From assembly GCA_032117915.1 (NCBI GenBank), contig JAULYI010000200.1, positions 1 through 16,035 of the forward strand: a stretch of DNA of 16,035 nt, in the 5' to 3' direction. Numbering within the stretch: position 1 is the first letter of the stretch; each line of letters begins with the position of its first letter. The position numbers and the translations under genes were made by a program. Below the pieces are notes generated by a model, which made no database searches, was not told where the DNA came from, and saw nothing but the letters and a program-made list of their open reading frames with translations. The stretch comes from ZLKRG46 sp032117915. GTDB taxonomy: Bacteria > Bacteroidota > Ignavibacteria > Kapaibacteriales > Kapaibacteriaceae. This document shows positions 7,142 through 14,141 of the stretch, piece by piece.

Positions 7142-7174
7142 TTTCAGTCCATAGCCATGGTTTTCGTAGTTTTG
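7142..7174 (+). promoter_or_regulatory. Candidate Bacteroidota-type promoter for sucD-ndk
   Basis: TAGTTTTG (7167-7174) is a perfect TAnnTTTG -7 element. TTTC (7142-7145) lies 21 bases upstream, one base off the TTTG -33 consensus and within the accepted 19-21 spacing. Transcription would begin near 7180, leaving a leader of about 35 bases before the sucD ATG at 7216. This is the best promoter match in the window. Confidence 0.55.
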
Positions 7175-7215
7175 CGCTCCCAAATTCCCACATCAGCCAT
7201 AGAAACGGTCCGCAC

Positions 7216-8172
7216 ATGAGCGTTCTCGTCAACAAAGACAGCAAGGTTCTCGTCCAGGGTATCACCGGTGGCGAAGGCACGTTCCATACATCGCAGATGC
7301 TGCAATACGGAACGAAGGTCGTCGGTGGCGTCACCCCCGGTAAGGGCGGTTCAACATACAGCGGCAAGGGCGATGACATGTTCACGCATCCCCTGCCAGT
7401 CTTCAACACGGTTCGCGATGCCGTAGAAGCCACGCAAGCCGACGTGTCGATCATCTTCGTGCCTGCGCCTATGGCGGCCGACGCCATCCTCGAGGCGATC
7501 GACGCCGGCATTGGCGTGATCATCTGCATCACGGAAGGCGTACCGGTCAACGACATGATCACGGTGAAGGCTCGACTGGACCAGTCGAATGCCGTCCTGA
7601 TCGGACCCAACTGCCCCGGCATCATCACGCCCGGCGAAGCGAAGATCGGCATCATGCCTGGCTTCATCTTCTCGAAGGGCCCCATCGGCCTGGTGTCGCG
7701 CTCGGGAACACTCACCTATGAAGCGGTCAAGCAGCTCACCGACGTTGGTCTGGGTCAGACAACCTGTATCGGCATTGGCGGTGACCCGATCATCGGTACG
7801 AAGTTCATCGATGCTATCAAGCTGTTCAACGAAGACCCCGAGACAGAGGCCATCGTGATGATCGGCGAGATCGGCGGCAGTGCCGAAGAAGAAGCAGCCG
7901 AATACATCAAGGCCAACGTGAAGAAGCCCGTCGTAGGCTTCATCGCCGGACAGACGGCACCTCCGGGACGTCGCATGGGTCATGCAGGCGCCATCATCAG
8001 CGGTGGCAAGGGTACGGCAGCCGACAAGATGGCCACGATGACGGCATGTGGCATCCACGTTGTCGAATCGCCGGCCACCATCGGCGTTACGATGAAGCGG
8101 GTGCTGGAAGCAGCCGGCACTGCGACTGCTGCGAAAACATCAAAAAAGACATCATCCACTAAGAAGTCCTAA
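7216..8172 (+). CDS. sucD: Succinyl-CoA synthetase alpha subunit
   Basis: A 318-residue alpha subunit of succinyl-CoA ligase, the TCA-cycle enzyme that makes ATP or GTP from succinyl-CoA. The CoA-binding N-terminus VLVQGITGGEGTFHTSQML is intact, and GPNCPGIITP (130-139) follows. The phosphorylated histidine is His256 in RRMGHAGAIISGGKGTA. The frame is open upstream to 7111, but only the ATG at 7216 gives the standard start and places the promoter candidate outside the gene. At about 318 residues it is longer than the usual ~290. The excess is a C-terminal tail (about 299-318) rich in Lys, Ser, Thr and Ala, absent from textbook SucD proteins. The beta subunit gene sucC is not adjacent; ndk follows after 10 bases. 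Confidence 0.96.
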   Translation: MSVLVNKDSKVLVQGITGGEGTFHTSQMLQYGTKVVGGVTPGKGGSTYSGKGDDMFTHPLPVFNTVRDAVEATQADVSIIFVPAPMAADAILEAIDAGIGVIICITEGVPVNDMITVKARLDQSNAVLIGPNCPGIITPGEAKIGIMPGFIFSKGPIGLVSRSGTLTYEAVKQLTDVGLGQTTCIGIGGDPIIGTKFIDAIKLFNEDPETEAIVMIGEIGGSAEEEAAEYIKANVKKPVVGFIAGQTAPPGRRMGHAGAIISGGKGTAADKMATMTACGIHVVESPATIGVTMKRVLEAAGTATAAKTSKKTSSTKKS

Positions 8173-8182
8173 GGCGAACACC

Positions 8183-8605
8183 ATGGAACGCACACTCTGC
8201 ATCATCAAGCCGGACGCCGTCCGCAAGAACAACGTCGGCGATATCGTCGCCATGATCCAAGCCGCCGGCTTCAAGGTCTTGGGCATGCAACTCACACGCA
8301 TCTCGGCCGAGCAGGCAGGTGCCTTCTATGCCGTCCACAAGGAGCGCCCGTTCTACGGTGAACTGGTCAACTTCATGAGCAGCGGCCCGATCGTGCCGAT
8401 CGCTCTGGAGAAGGACAATGCCGTCGCCGACTGGCGCGCGCTGATCGGTGCAACCGATCCGGCCGAAGCTGCCGAAGGCACGATCCGTAAGCGCTTTGCC
8501 GCAAGCAAGGGCGAGAACGCCGTGCACGGCTCCGACAGCGTCGAGAACGGCCTGATCGAAGTTGGGTTCTTCTTCAGCGAGAAGGATCTCGTCGCTAACG
8601 GATAA
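8183..8605 (+). CDS. ndk: Nucleoside diphosphate kinase
   Basis: A 140-residue NDK, the usual length, which transfers the terminal phosphate of ATP to other nucleoside diphosphates through a phosphohistidine. MERTLCIIKPDAVRKN at the start carries the nucleotide-contacting Lys9. The active site is NAVHGSDS (112-119) with His115, and the ERPFY stretch (54-58) and RALIGATDPAEA (85-96) are family-typical. It lies 10 bases after sucD and shares its promoter. The pairing makes sense: succinyl-CoA synthetase makes one nucleoside triphosphate and NDK redistributes it. A terminator-like hairpin begins 25 bases after the stop. Confidence 0.97.
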   Translation: MERTLCIIKPDAVRKNNVGDIVAMIQAAGFKVLGMQLTRISAEQAGAFYAVHKERPFYGELVNFMSSGPIVPIALEKDNAVADWRALIGATDPAEAAEGTIRKRFAASKGENAVHGSDSVENGLIEVGFFFSEKDLVANG

Positions 8606-8629
8606 TACAACCGGTACAGACATCGTCTT

Positions 8630-8670
8630 GATGGGACCTCGATCGGTGCGCAACCGACTGTGGTCCCATC
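8630..8670 (+). terminator. Long hairpin after ndk, probable intrinsic terminator
   Basis: GATGGGACC (8630-8638) pairs perfectly with GGTCCCATC (8662-8670). Inside, TCGGT (8643-8647) pairs with ACCGA (8653-8657) around GCGCA, with a symmetrical 4/4 internal loop. GTCATTTT follows, a short T-rich stretch. It ends sucD-ndk transcription or attenuates read-through into the next genes, which start at 8724. Confidence 0.65.
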
Positions 8671-8723
8671 GTCATTTTCGGGTATCTTGCCATTCCATTG
8701 GTTCACAACTGCAGCCTTCGTCC

Positions 8724-9680
8724 ATGATCGTACGCCTTTGCTGTCTTTTTGCCCTGTCAGCCATGCTTCCCTCGCTCGCCGCAGCACAGTCGGCCGGTCC
8801 GGCTCCAAAAGGCCGTGAGTACCGGCTGCAGGCGCTGTACCGTCCCGGTATCGCGCAGAGCTACGAGATCACAGAGCTCGACACGGTTGTGCGCACCCAC
8901 AGCGACTCCTCGACACGCTCCTACACGCGCAAGGTGGTGTACTTTACCACGGTGCGCTGCACGGAGAACTTGGACGGTTTTGCCACGGTGACGGTAAACC
9001 TGGACTCCATGCAGTACACGTTTGCCGCCGACGGTCAGCAGATCTCGTACGACTCGCAGAAAGACGTTGCGATCAAGCAGTTTGCCGATCTGACGAATTA
9101 CATCGGCCCAATGAACCGCCAGCCGGACATCCGCTACAATGCGTACGGAGACGTACTGTCGGTAAAAGGAGAGCAGCTCGAGTGGATGCGCGACTACCTG
9201 AAGGAAAACGGCGACGGACTGGACTCCGTGATGGCACTGATCTGGAATCAGAGCGTTGCCGATGCAAACATTGTTCAATATGCCGACCTGCAGAAACGCG
9301 TCATCCCGGGCAAGAAGGTAGCCGTTGACAGCACATGGCTCCATGACATTGCTCTGCGTTTGGATGGCGTTGCATTCGGCGGCAAGGTCCGCTCCAAGCT
9401 TGCCGGCTACAGTGGCGGCCTCTACACCATTTCGCTGCAAGACACGATCGCGGCCATTCCCGGCCAACCCATTCATGTCTACGGCATCTCGTACATCGCA
9501 ACGGTGCTCGACGGCAAGGCCGTCCTCGATCACACCGTAGATCTTGCAGCAACAGGCTCGATCAACCAGGTCACGTCTGCCGCCAGGGCGCGCTTTCGTG
9601 CTCGTGCCTACAACGAAGTCTTCACGCACGACGTGACGTCTATCACGACATGGAAACTCACCGGACAATACCAATGGTGA
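8724..9680 (+). CDS. Secreted protein of unknown function (DUF6263-like plan)
   Basis: 318 residues that I do not recognise with certainty. The frame is open to 8562, but only the ATG at 8724 begins with a signal peptide: MIVR, a hydrophobic core, and a likely signal peptidase I site after LAAA (residue 21). The upstream extension would also cover the terminator hairpin. The mature part is beta-strand-rich and hydrophilic, with no catalytic motif. Its order of segments (an opening YRPGIAQSYEITELD, then VTVNLDSMQYTF, then NAYGDVLSVKG, then a long C-terminal strand region) is paralleled in the next protein, so the two look like diverged tandem paralogues. The plan recalls the DUF6263 proteins of Bacteroidota, but that is recollection, not a match I could run. 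No clear promoter is visible; it overlaps the next gene by a few bases. Confidence 0.75.
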   Translation: MIVRLCCLFALSAMLPSLAAAQSAGPAPKGREYRLQALYRPGIAQSYEITELDTVVRTHSDSSTRSYTRKVVYFTTVRCTENLDGFATVTVNLDSMQYTFAADGQQISYDSQKDVAIKQFADLTNYIGPMNRQPDIRYNAYGDVLSVKGEQLEWMRDYLKENGDGLDSVMALIWNQSVADANIVQYADLQKRVIPGKKVAVDSTWLHDIALRLDGVAFGGKVRSKLAGYSGGLYTISLQDTIAAIPGQPIHVYGISYIATVLDGKAVLDHTVDLAATGSINQVTSAARARFRARAYNEVFTHDVTSITTWKLTGQYQW

Positions 9681-10699
9681 TGCGCCTCGTTGCCCTTGCC
9701 GCCCTTGCTGCATGTATTGTCAGCTGCAATTCACAGGATGCTCCCCAGGACGTCCAGGGCCCTATCACGGTTGAAGACATAGCGAATGCCACGCCCCTTA
9801 CCAGCTCGGAGTCAACGATCGACTCGCTGGTGCTGAAGTATGCGAAGGGTGATGTGTTCCGCTACCGCGCCGTTCAGATCTCCACGGGTGGAGTCGACAC
9901 TGCCTTTATGGAGCAGCGCTCCATGCACATCTACACGAAGCGTGTGCGGAACGTGCGCGGCGATGGCACCTTCGAGATCGGCATGACCTTCGACACGATC
10001 ATGGTCGATGTGAAAGCAACCAACAAGCGTACCGGTCAGGTGATCCAGGAGCAGCATTTCACGTCGGCCGATTCCGCACAGCGAAACGACCCTGCATTTT
10101 CCCAATTCGGAGCGCTGATCGGCGAAGAGGTCACCATCATTCTTCGTCCGAATGCGACGATCCAAGAGATCAGCGGCGTATCATCGATCGTGAACAAGAT
10201 CATCGGCAATCAAATCGTACCCGAAGAAGCCCGCGCGCAGTTTGCCCGACAGATCGAGATGGCCGCCTACGCCTCCTTTGTGGAGCAGGAATACCTCCGA
10301 TTCCCCGCCACCGGACTGGATTCCACGGGCGGGTGGTCCACATCTAGCACGGCTCCGATCCTGAATAATATCTTCACCGCTTCTAGCACGGCACGGTACA
10401 CGATAGCCGGAGTGAAGAAGGTAAAGGGGCGTCGGATCGCCGACGTGTCGGCCACGCTCAGCGGCACGGTCACAACGGGTGCCATTCCCAAGAACGCGAG
10501 CCTTCGTGTCACCATGGGCAAGTCAGAGATCATCGGCAATGGCAACACCATCGTCGATGTCGAGCAAGGATATACGATCTTGAAGACCACGGAACTGACG
10601 ACAGATCTACAGGCAACGGTGACAAATACCGCTACCAATCAGTCGCAGAATATGGCACAGCGCACATCAATGCGTACGACAGTGCAGCTCATTCGCTAG
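9674..10699 (+). CDS. Lipoprotein of unknown function, likely paralogue of the preceding secreted protein
   Basis: 341 residues. MVMRLVALAALAACIVSC is a lipoprotein signal with lipobox IVSC, so Cys18 would be lipidated and the protein tethered to a membrane, facing the periplasm or cell surface. The mature part is Thr/Ser-rich and mostly beta. YAKGDVFRYRAVQIST, MTFDTIMVDV, LRPNATIQEISG and a final strand series ending TTVQLIR run in the same order as similar stretches of the upstream protein. No enzyme motif is visible. The ATG at 9674 overlaps the upstream stop; a second ATG at 9680, in TGATG, is equally possible and keeps the signal. The next gene starts 8 bases after the stop. Confidence 0.78.
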   Translation: MVMRLVALAALAACIVSCNSQDAPQDVQGPITVEDIANATPLTSSESTIDSLVLKYAKGDVFRYRAVQISTGGVDTAFMEQRSMHIYTKRVRNVRGDGTFEIGMTFDTIMVDVKATNKRTGQVIQEQHFTSADSAQRNDPAFSQFGALIGEEVTIILRPNATIQEISGVSSIVNKIIGNQIVPEEARAQFARQIEMAAYASFVEQEYLRFPATGLDSTGGWSTSSTAPILNNIFTASSTARYTIAGVKKVKGRRIADVSATLSGTVTTGAIPKNASLRVTMGKSEIIGNGNTIVDVEQGYTILKTTELTTDLQATVTNTATNQSQNMAQRTSMRTTVQLIR

Positions 10700-10707
10700 A
10701 TTCGCGA

Positions 10708-13251
10708 ATGCCCACGCGTAAGGTCGACCTCCGAAAGATCCTGCAGCCGAGTGACGCCACGGCCTTCATCGTCATTTTCATTGGCTTGTTTGTAGCCCTC
10801 TTTCTTGACGAAATGGCTGTACGCCTTATCGGCGTCTGCATCGCCATCTTGGGCGGTGTTGCCTTGTTTATGATCATCTCTCCGCGTATTGCCGAGCTTT
10901 CCATTGAGCAGTCGAAGCGGCGTCGCGTAAGCGCACCTCCGGACATGAGCTCGGATACCACGCAGGATGCGACCGGTGTGCGTATTCAGTTCAGACCAGA
11001 GGAATATCGGCAGTCGTTCGGTTCCGATGAAGGCCAGGATGCTGTAGCGATCGACGAACGCCAGGGCCTGCTCTTCGATGATCTGAACAACTTCGTGGAA
11101 CGCCGGGCAAAGCCCGTCGCAGCGACCCCGACCGACGACGAAGCCGAATCCCTGATCGGCAAGGAGATCGGCGACAGAGACACGGGCATTCGTATCGTTG
11201 GCGTTCGCAAGGTTGGATCTGCTGCCGGACGTGCCCCGCAACCGCTGATCAGTACGCGCGCCGCCCGCGGCCCTGCCGTCAGCACCAAGGATGCCGAGGA
11301 CGACATGCCGACCACTCCGCAGCGTAGCGCGCCGGCAAGACTTCGCGACGAAGCGCCCAAGCCGACGCCCAGCGAATACGCATCAAGCGATCGGGCCTTT
11401 GTGACAGGCGTTGACAACCCCATCGGCGAGATCACGGAAGAGACGCACCTTTCAGAGGATGTCATCGTACGGCCGAAGCGCCGTTCCACCGAACAGCCGG
11501 CAGATCCCACGCCGACTTCGGCCGATGCTTCGACGGCATCGACACCGCCAGGTGCCGACCTGCCGAACCGTGAGGACGTGGTTGCCGACGAAGTGCCGGA
11601 GCTCGGGGACGTGCTGCACGACGATGCAGACACCTCCGACATACCAGCAGCACTGCCAACCACCGAAGAGCCGGCTAGACCGGCAGACACATCACACCAT
11701 GTCACAGAACCGCAGTCGTCGATACCGCATGCACCCGCGCGCAGCATACCGATCACGGTACAACACGACGATGATGATGCAGAACTGATCGACCAGACAG
11801 AGCCACGGAAGGAATTCGACGCGCTGCTGAACCGGGTGCTGCAGGTCATTCGCTCCATGGTCAACGCCCGCACGGCGACGTTCTTCTGGGTGAACATGGA
11901 CAAGCGCCAGCTTGTCGTGGAAGCAACCATCACCGATGCATCCGACAGATTCACGCCGGACCGCAAGCTTGCACTCGGCGATGACGTGGTAAGCCAGATC
12001 GCGCTCTTGGGTCGACCCGAGATCCTTACGTCGATCCGGCCAACGGCAGAGCTCGACCTGCTACCGTACTATACGGCACGTGCGGCCACATCGTCGTTCA
12101 TCGGCGTACCCGTGTACTTCGGCGGATCCGTCGTTGGTGTTCTGTGTGCAGACTCCATCGAAGAGGACGCATACGACCTTATCACCGTGGGCTTCTTTGG
12201 AACATTCACGAAGCTCATCTCCGGACTGATCCAATCCTATACCGGCAAGTATGACCTGCTGCAGTCCGCCCGTACGCTCGATGCTATCAACGCCTTCCGC
12301 CACAGCCTTCGCGAGCGCGGCGCTACGCCGGCCGGCTTTGTAAAAAGCCTGATGCAGGCAGCCGTGCAGACAATGGACATCTCCACCATTGGTGTGGTGT
12401 TGTATGACAGCGCTCAACAGCAGTGGGCCGTGAATGAGGCGCGTTCCGTTCATGACATCTATGCGAACCTGCGTGGTGTACCGGTGTCGCTCGACAACGC
12501 ATGCGTCGGCCAGGCCATCGCCAAGGCATCATCCGTTGTTGCCTACAGTGAAGCCGGCATCGTTCGCGTGGCATCGGCCGAACCGCAGCTCCAAGAATAT
12601 CAGTTCGTTGCCGTCCCCGTGATGTCGCTCACAAACGTCTATGGGGCACTGTTTGTCGAGAATGATTCTGCCGTGCTGACACATCAGGACATCGAGGTAC
12701 TCGAAGCACTCGCCGAGCACGCAGGCTCGTACCTTGAGCAGATCTATACGACAGAGACGATCCAGACGAATGCTGTTCTCGACGAGACAACAGCAACGAT
12801 GAATCGTCAGGGATTCCAGGCACGGCTCAACGAAGAATTCGCGCGTAGCGTAGACTACCAGACACCGTTCACGCTGTGCCTGGTCCAGATTGACAACTAC
12901 CCCTTCCCGCAAGGAACGCCCGACGAACACGCCTACGTGCTTCGCCATGTTCTGGACCACCTACGCGACGAACTGCGGACCTACGACCTTGTAGGCCGCA
13001 TCGACAACGGCCTGATCGCCATCGGCCTTGTGAGCTCGCGTGACCAACAGGCACAGATATGGGCCGAGCGTATGCGTCGCGAGATCGCCAGCAGCGTGAT
13101 CTCCCTGCAAGGACGTCGCTTCTCGGTCACCGTGTCGATCGGCGTGGCAGAGGCAGACCCACAGGACTCGTGGGAGACGCTGCTGGACAACGCCTTCCAT
13201 GTGCTGCGCATCTCGGAAGAGCAGGGAAATAAGGTAACGGTCTTCGCCTGA
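10708..13251 (+). CDS. Membrane-anchored protein with two GAF domains and a degenerate GGDEF domain
   Basis: 847 residues. Two membrane helices (about 18-34 and 38-58) form a hairpin near the N-terminus, leaving the rest in the cytoplasm. Residues about 75-360 are low-complexity, rich in Pro, Asp, Glu, Thr and Ala, and probably disordered. GAF 1 is about 366-510 (SFIGVPVYFGGSVVGVLCADS) and GAF 2 about 540-682 (FVAVPVMSLTNVYGALFVEN). The C-terminal part (about 690-847) follows the GGDEF fold, with MNRQGFQARLNEEF at its start and SVTVSIGVAEADP near the end, but it lacks catalysis. The GGDEF signature is replaced by DNGLI (766-770), and the metal-binding DxD is QID (727-729). RTYD (757-760) sits exactly five residues before the signature, the place of the RxxD inhibitory c-di-GMP site. 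I infer a small-molecule sensor, possibly a c-di-GMP receptor, not a cyclase. It is third in a run with two surface proteins. Confidence 0.9.
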   Translation: MPTRKVDLRKILQPSDATAFIVIFIGLFVALFLDEMAVRLIGVCIAILGGVALFMIISPRIAELSIEQSKRRRVSAPPDMSSDTTQDATGVRIQFRPEEYRQSFGSDEGQDAVAIDERQGLLFDDLNNFVERRAKPVAATPTDDEAESLIGKEIGDRDTGIRIVGVRKVGSAAGRAPQPLISTRAARGPAVSTKDAEDDMPTTPQRSAPARLRDEAPKPTPSEYASSDRAFVTGVDNPIGEITEETHLSEDVIVRPKRRSTEQPADPTPTSADASTASTPPGADLPNREDVVADEVPELGDVLHDDADTSDIPAALPTTEEPARPADTSHHVTEPQSSIPHAPARSIPITVQHDDDDAELIDQTEPRKEFDALLNRVLQVIRSMVNARTATFFWVNMDKRQLVVEATITDASDRFTPDRKLALGDDVVSQIALLGRPEILTSIRPTAELDLLPYYTARAATSSFIGVPVYFGGSVVGVLCADSIEEDAYDLITVGFFGTFTKLISGLIQSYTGKYDLLQSARTLDAINAFRHSLRERGATPAGFVKSLMQAAVQTMDISTIGVVLYDSAQQQWAVNEARSVHDIYANLRGVPVSLDNACVGQAIAKASSVVAYSEAGIVRVASAEPQLQEYQFVAVPVMSLTNVYGALFVENDSAVLTHQDIEVLEALAEHAGSYLEQIYTTETIQTNAVLDETTATMNRQGFQARLNEEFARSVDYQTPFTLCLVQIDNYPFPQGTPDEHAYVLRHVLDHLRDELRTYDLVGRIDNGLIAIGLVSSRDQQAQIWAERMRREIASSVISLQGRRFSVTVSIGVAEADPQDSWETLLDNAFHVLRISEEQGNKVTVFA

Positions 13252-13263
13252 GCGGATGCTCAG
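13248..13263. repeat. Inverted repeat spanning two convergent stop codons
   Basis: CTGAG (13248-13252), six bases, CTCAG (13259-13263). The plus-strand TGA and the minus-strand stop both sit in the arms. It is the only inverted repeat in the 8-base gap between the converging genes, with no T-run, so a terminator role is doubtful. Confidence 0.25.
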
Positions 13264-14141
13264 TCGTTATCAGCCTGGGCAGACCGGAACCGGACGAGTA
13301 CGGGGCAATGGTCGCTGACCTTGTCGGCCTCTGCGTCGTCCAGGAACTCATGAAAATCTTCTACCCGAACGGAACTTTCGATGGCCCGTTCTGCTGCCTG
13401 CGTTGACGTAAGCACGTGATCGATCGCCGGTCTGTCCCCACGGCCACAGCTTTTCAGGTCACGCGTCAGGAATCGCACCGAGGGTGACTCTACCAGAGCG
13501 GTCAGCGTAGGCATCGTCTTACGCATGGGTGCATCGTTGAAGTCACCAACGATCATCACATCCTTCTCGGCTCCTGCTGCAACCACCGAATCCGTCCACC
13601 GGCGTAGTGCCTCTGCCTGTTTCGCGCGGATCTCTCGCGAGAGCTCGCGCAGTTGATTCGTACTGTCGTATCGAGACGTGCTCTTCAGGTGCACGACCAT
13701 CATCAGCCAGTCAAAGCCTTCGTAGCGACAGCGCACGACGAGTCCCGGTCGGCTGCGCTTCGGCTGCACGACAAGGCCGTCAAACGGCCCCACGGAATCA
13801 ACCTTCACGGTCTTACGCCAGATCACGCCTACGTTCTGATCGGTCTCCCCTTGCAGGACCATGCCGTCAAAGTCAGGACAGTATCGAAGGACCTTACGAA
13901 GTGCGGCTTCGTTCTCGACCTCCTGCACACCAAGCACATCAGCGCCGCTCTTGATCACGATATCGGCGATCCGCAGATAGTCGGCATCACTCCGCTGCTT
14001 CCTGTCGCCGGCACCGTCTCCCAACCATTCCATGTTGAACGTCCCAACGGACACGGTTCCATCAGGCGCCGTGCGGTTTGTGGCACAGCCCACTAGGAGC
14101 GCGCCTGCAAGCAATGGCGTAAGCAGGGATTTGCGTACCAT
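13260..14141 (-). CDS. Endonuclease/exonuclease/phosphatase-fold lipoprotein
   Basis: 293 residues with a DNase I-like (EEP) fold. The signal MVRKSLLTPLLAGALLVGC has lipobox LVGC with Cys19, so the mature protein is a lipoprotein outside the cytoplasm. EEP motifs appear in order: FNMEWL (35-40, Asn36), GVQEVEN (71-77, metal ligand Glu74), VVHLKS (149-154, His151), VGDFND (198-203, Asp200 and Asn202), and SDHCPVL (276-282, Asp277 and His278). Catalytic residues are complete, so it is probably an active phosphodiesterase or nuclease; substrates in this family range from nucleic acids to phospholipids. The frame is open to 14225, but the ATG at 14141, sharing one base with the proline dehydrogenase stop (TAATG), is the start with a signal. 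Its end lies 8 bases from the opposing gene. Confidence 0.9.
   Translation of the reverse strand: MVRKSLLTPLLAGALLVGCATNRTAPDGTVSVGTFNMEWLGDGAGDRKQRSDADYLRIADIVIKSGADVLGVQEVENEAALRKVLRYCPDFDGMVLQGETDQNVGVIWRKTVKVDSVGPFDGLVVQPKRSRPGLVVRCRYEGFDWLMMVVHLKSTSRYDSTNQLRELSREIRAKQAEALRRWTDSVVAAGAEKDVMIVGDFNDAPMRKTMPTLTALVESPSVRFLTRDLKSCGRGDRPAIDHVLTSTQAAERAIESSVRVEDFHEFLDDAEADKVSDHCPVLVRFRSAQADND

Noticed and set aside
7351..8058. 235-residue minus-strand frame opposite sucD
   Set aside because: Antisense of a strongly conserved TCA-cycle gene; Asp/His/Arg-rich composition with no domain.
8757..9713. 318-residue minus-strand frame opposite the secreted-protein gene
   Set aside because: The plus-strand reading has a signal peptide and normal gene spacing; this one has neither and is rich in Arg, Val and His.
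10691..10709. Inverted repeat ATTCGC...GCGAAT covering the start of the GAF/GGDEF gene
   Set aside because: Six base pairs with a seven-base loop, within the normal junction of two co-transcribed genes; too short to claim a regulatory hairpin.
10986..11966. 326-residue Ser-rich minus-strand frame opposite the disordered linker
   Set aside because: It is the antisense of Asp/Glu/Pro/Thr codons in the linker, which automatically reads as Ser/Val/Arg. The plus frame continues into clear GAF domains.
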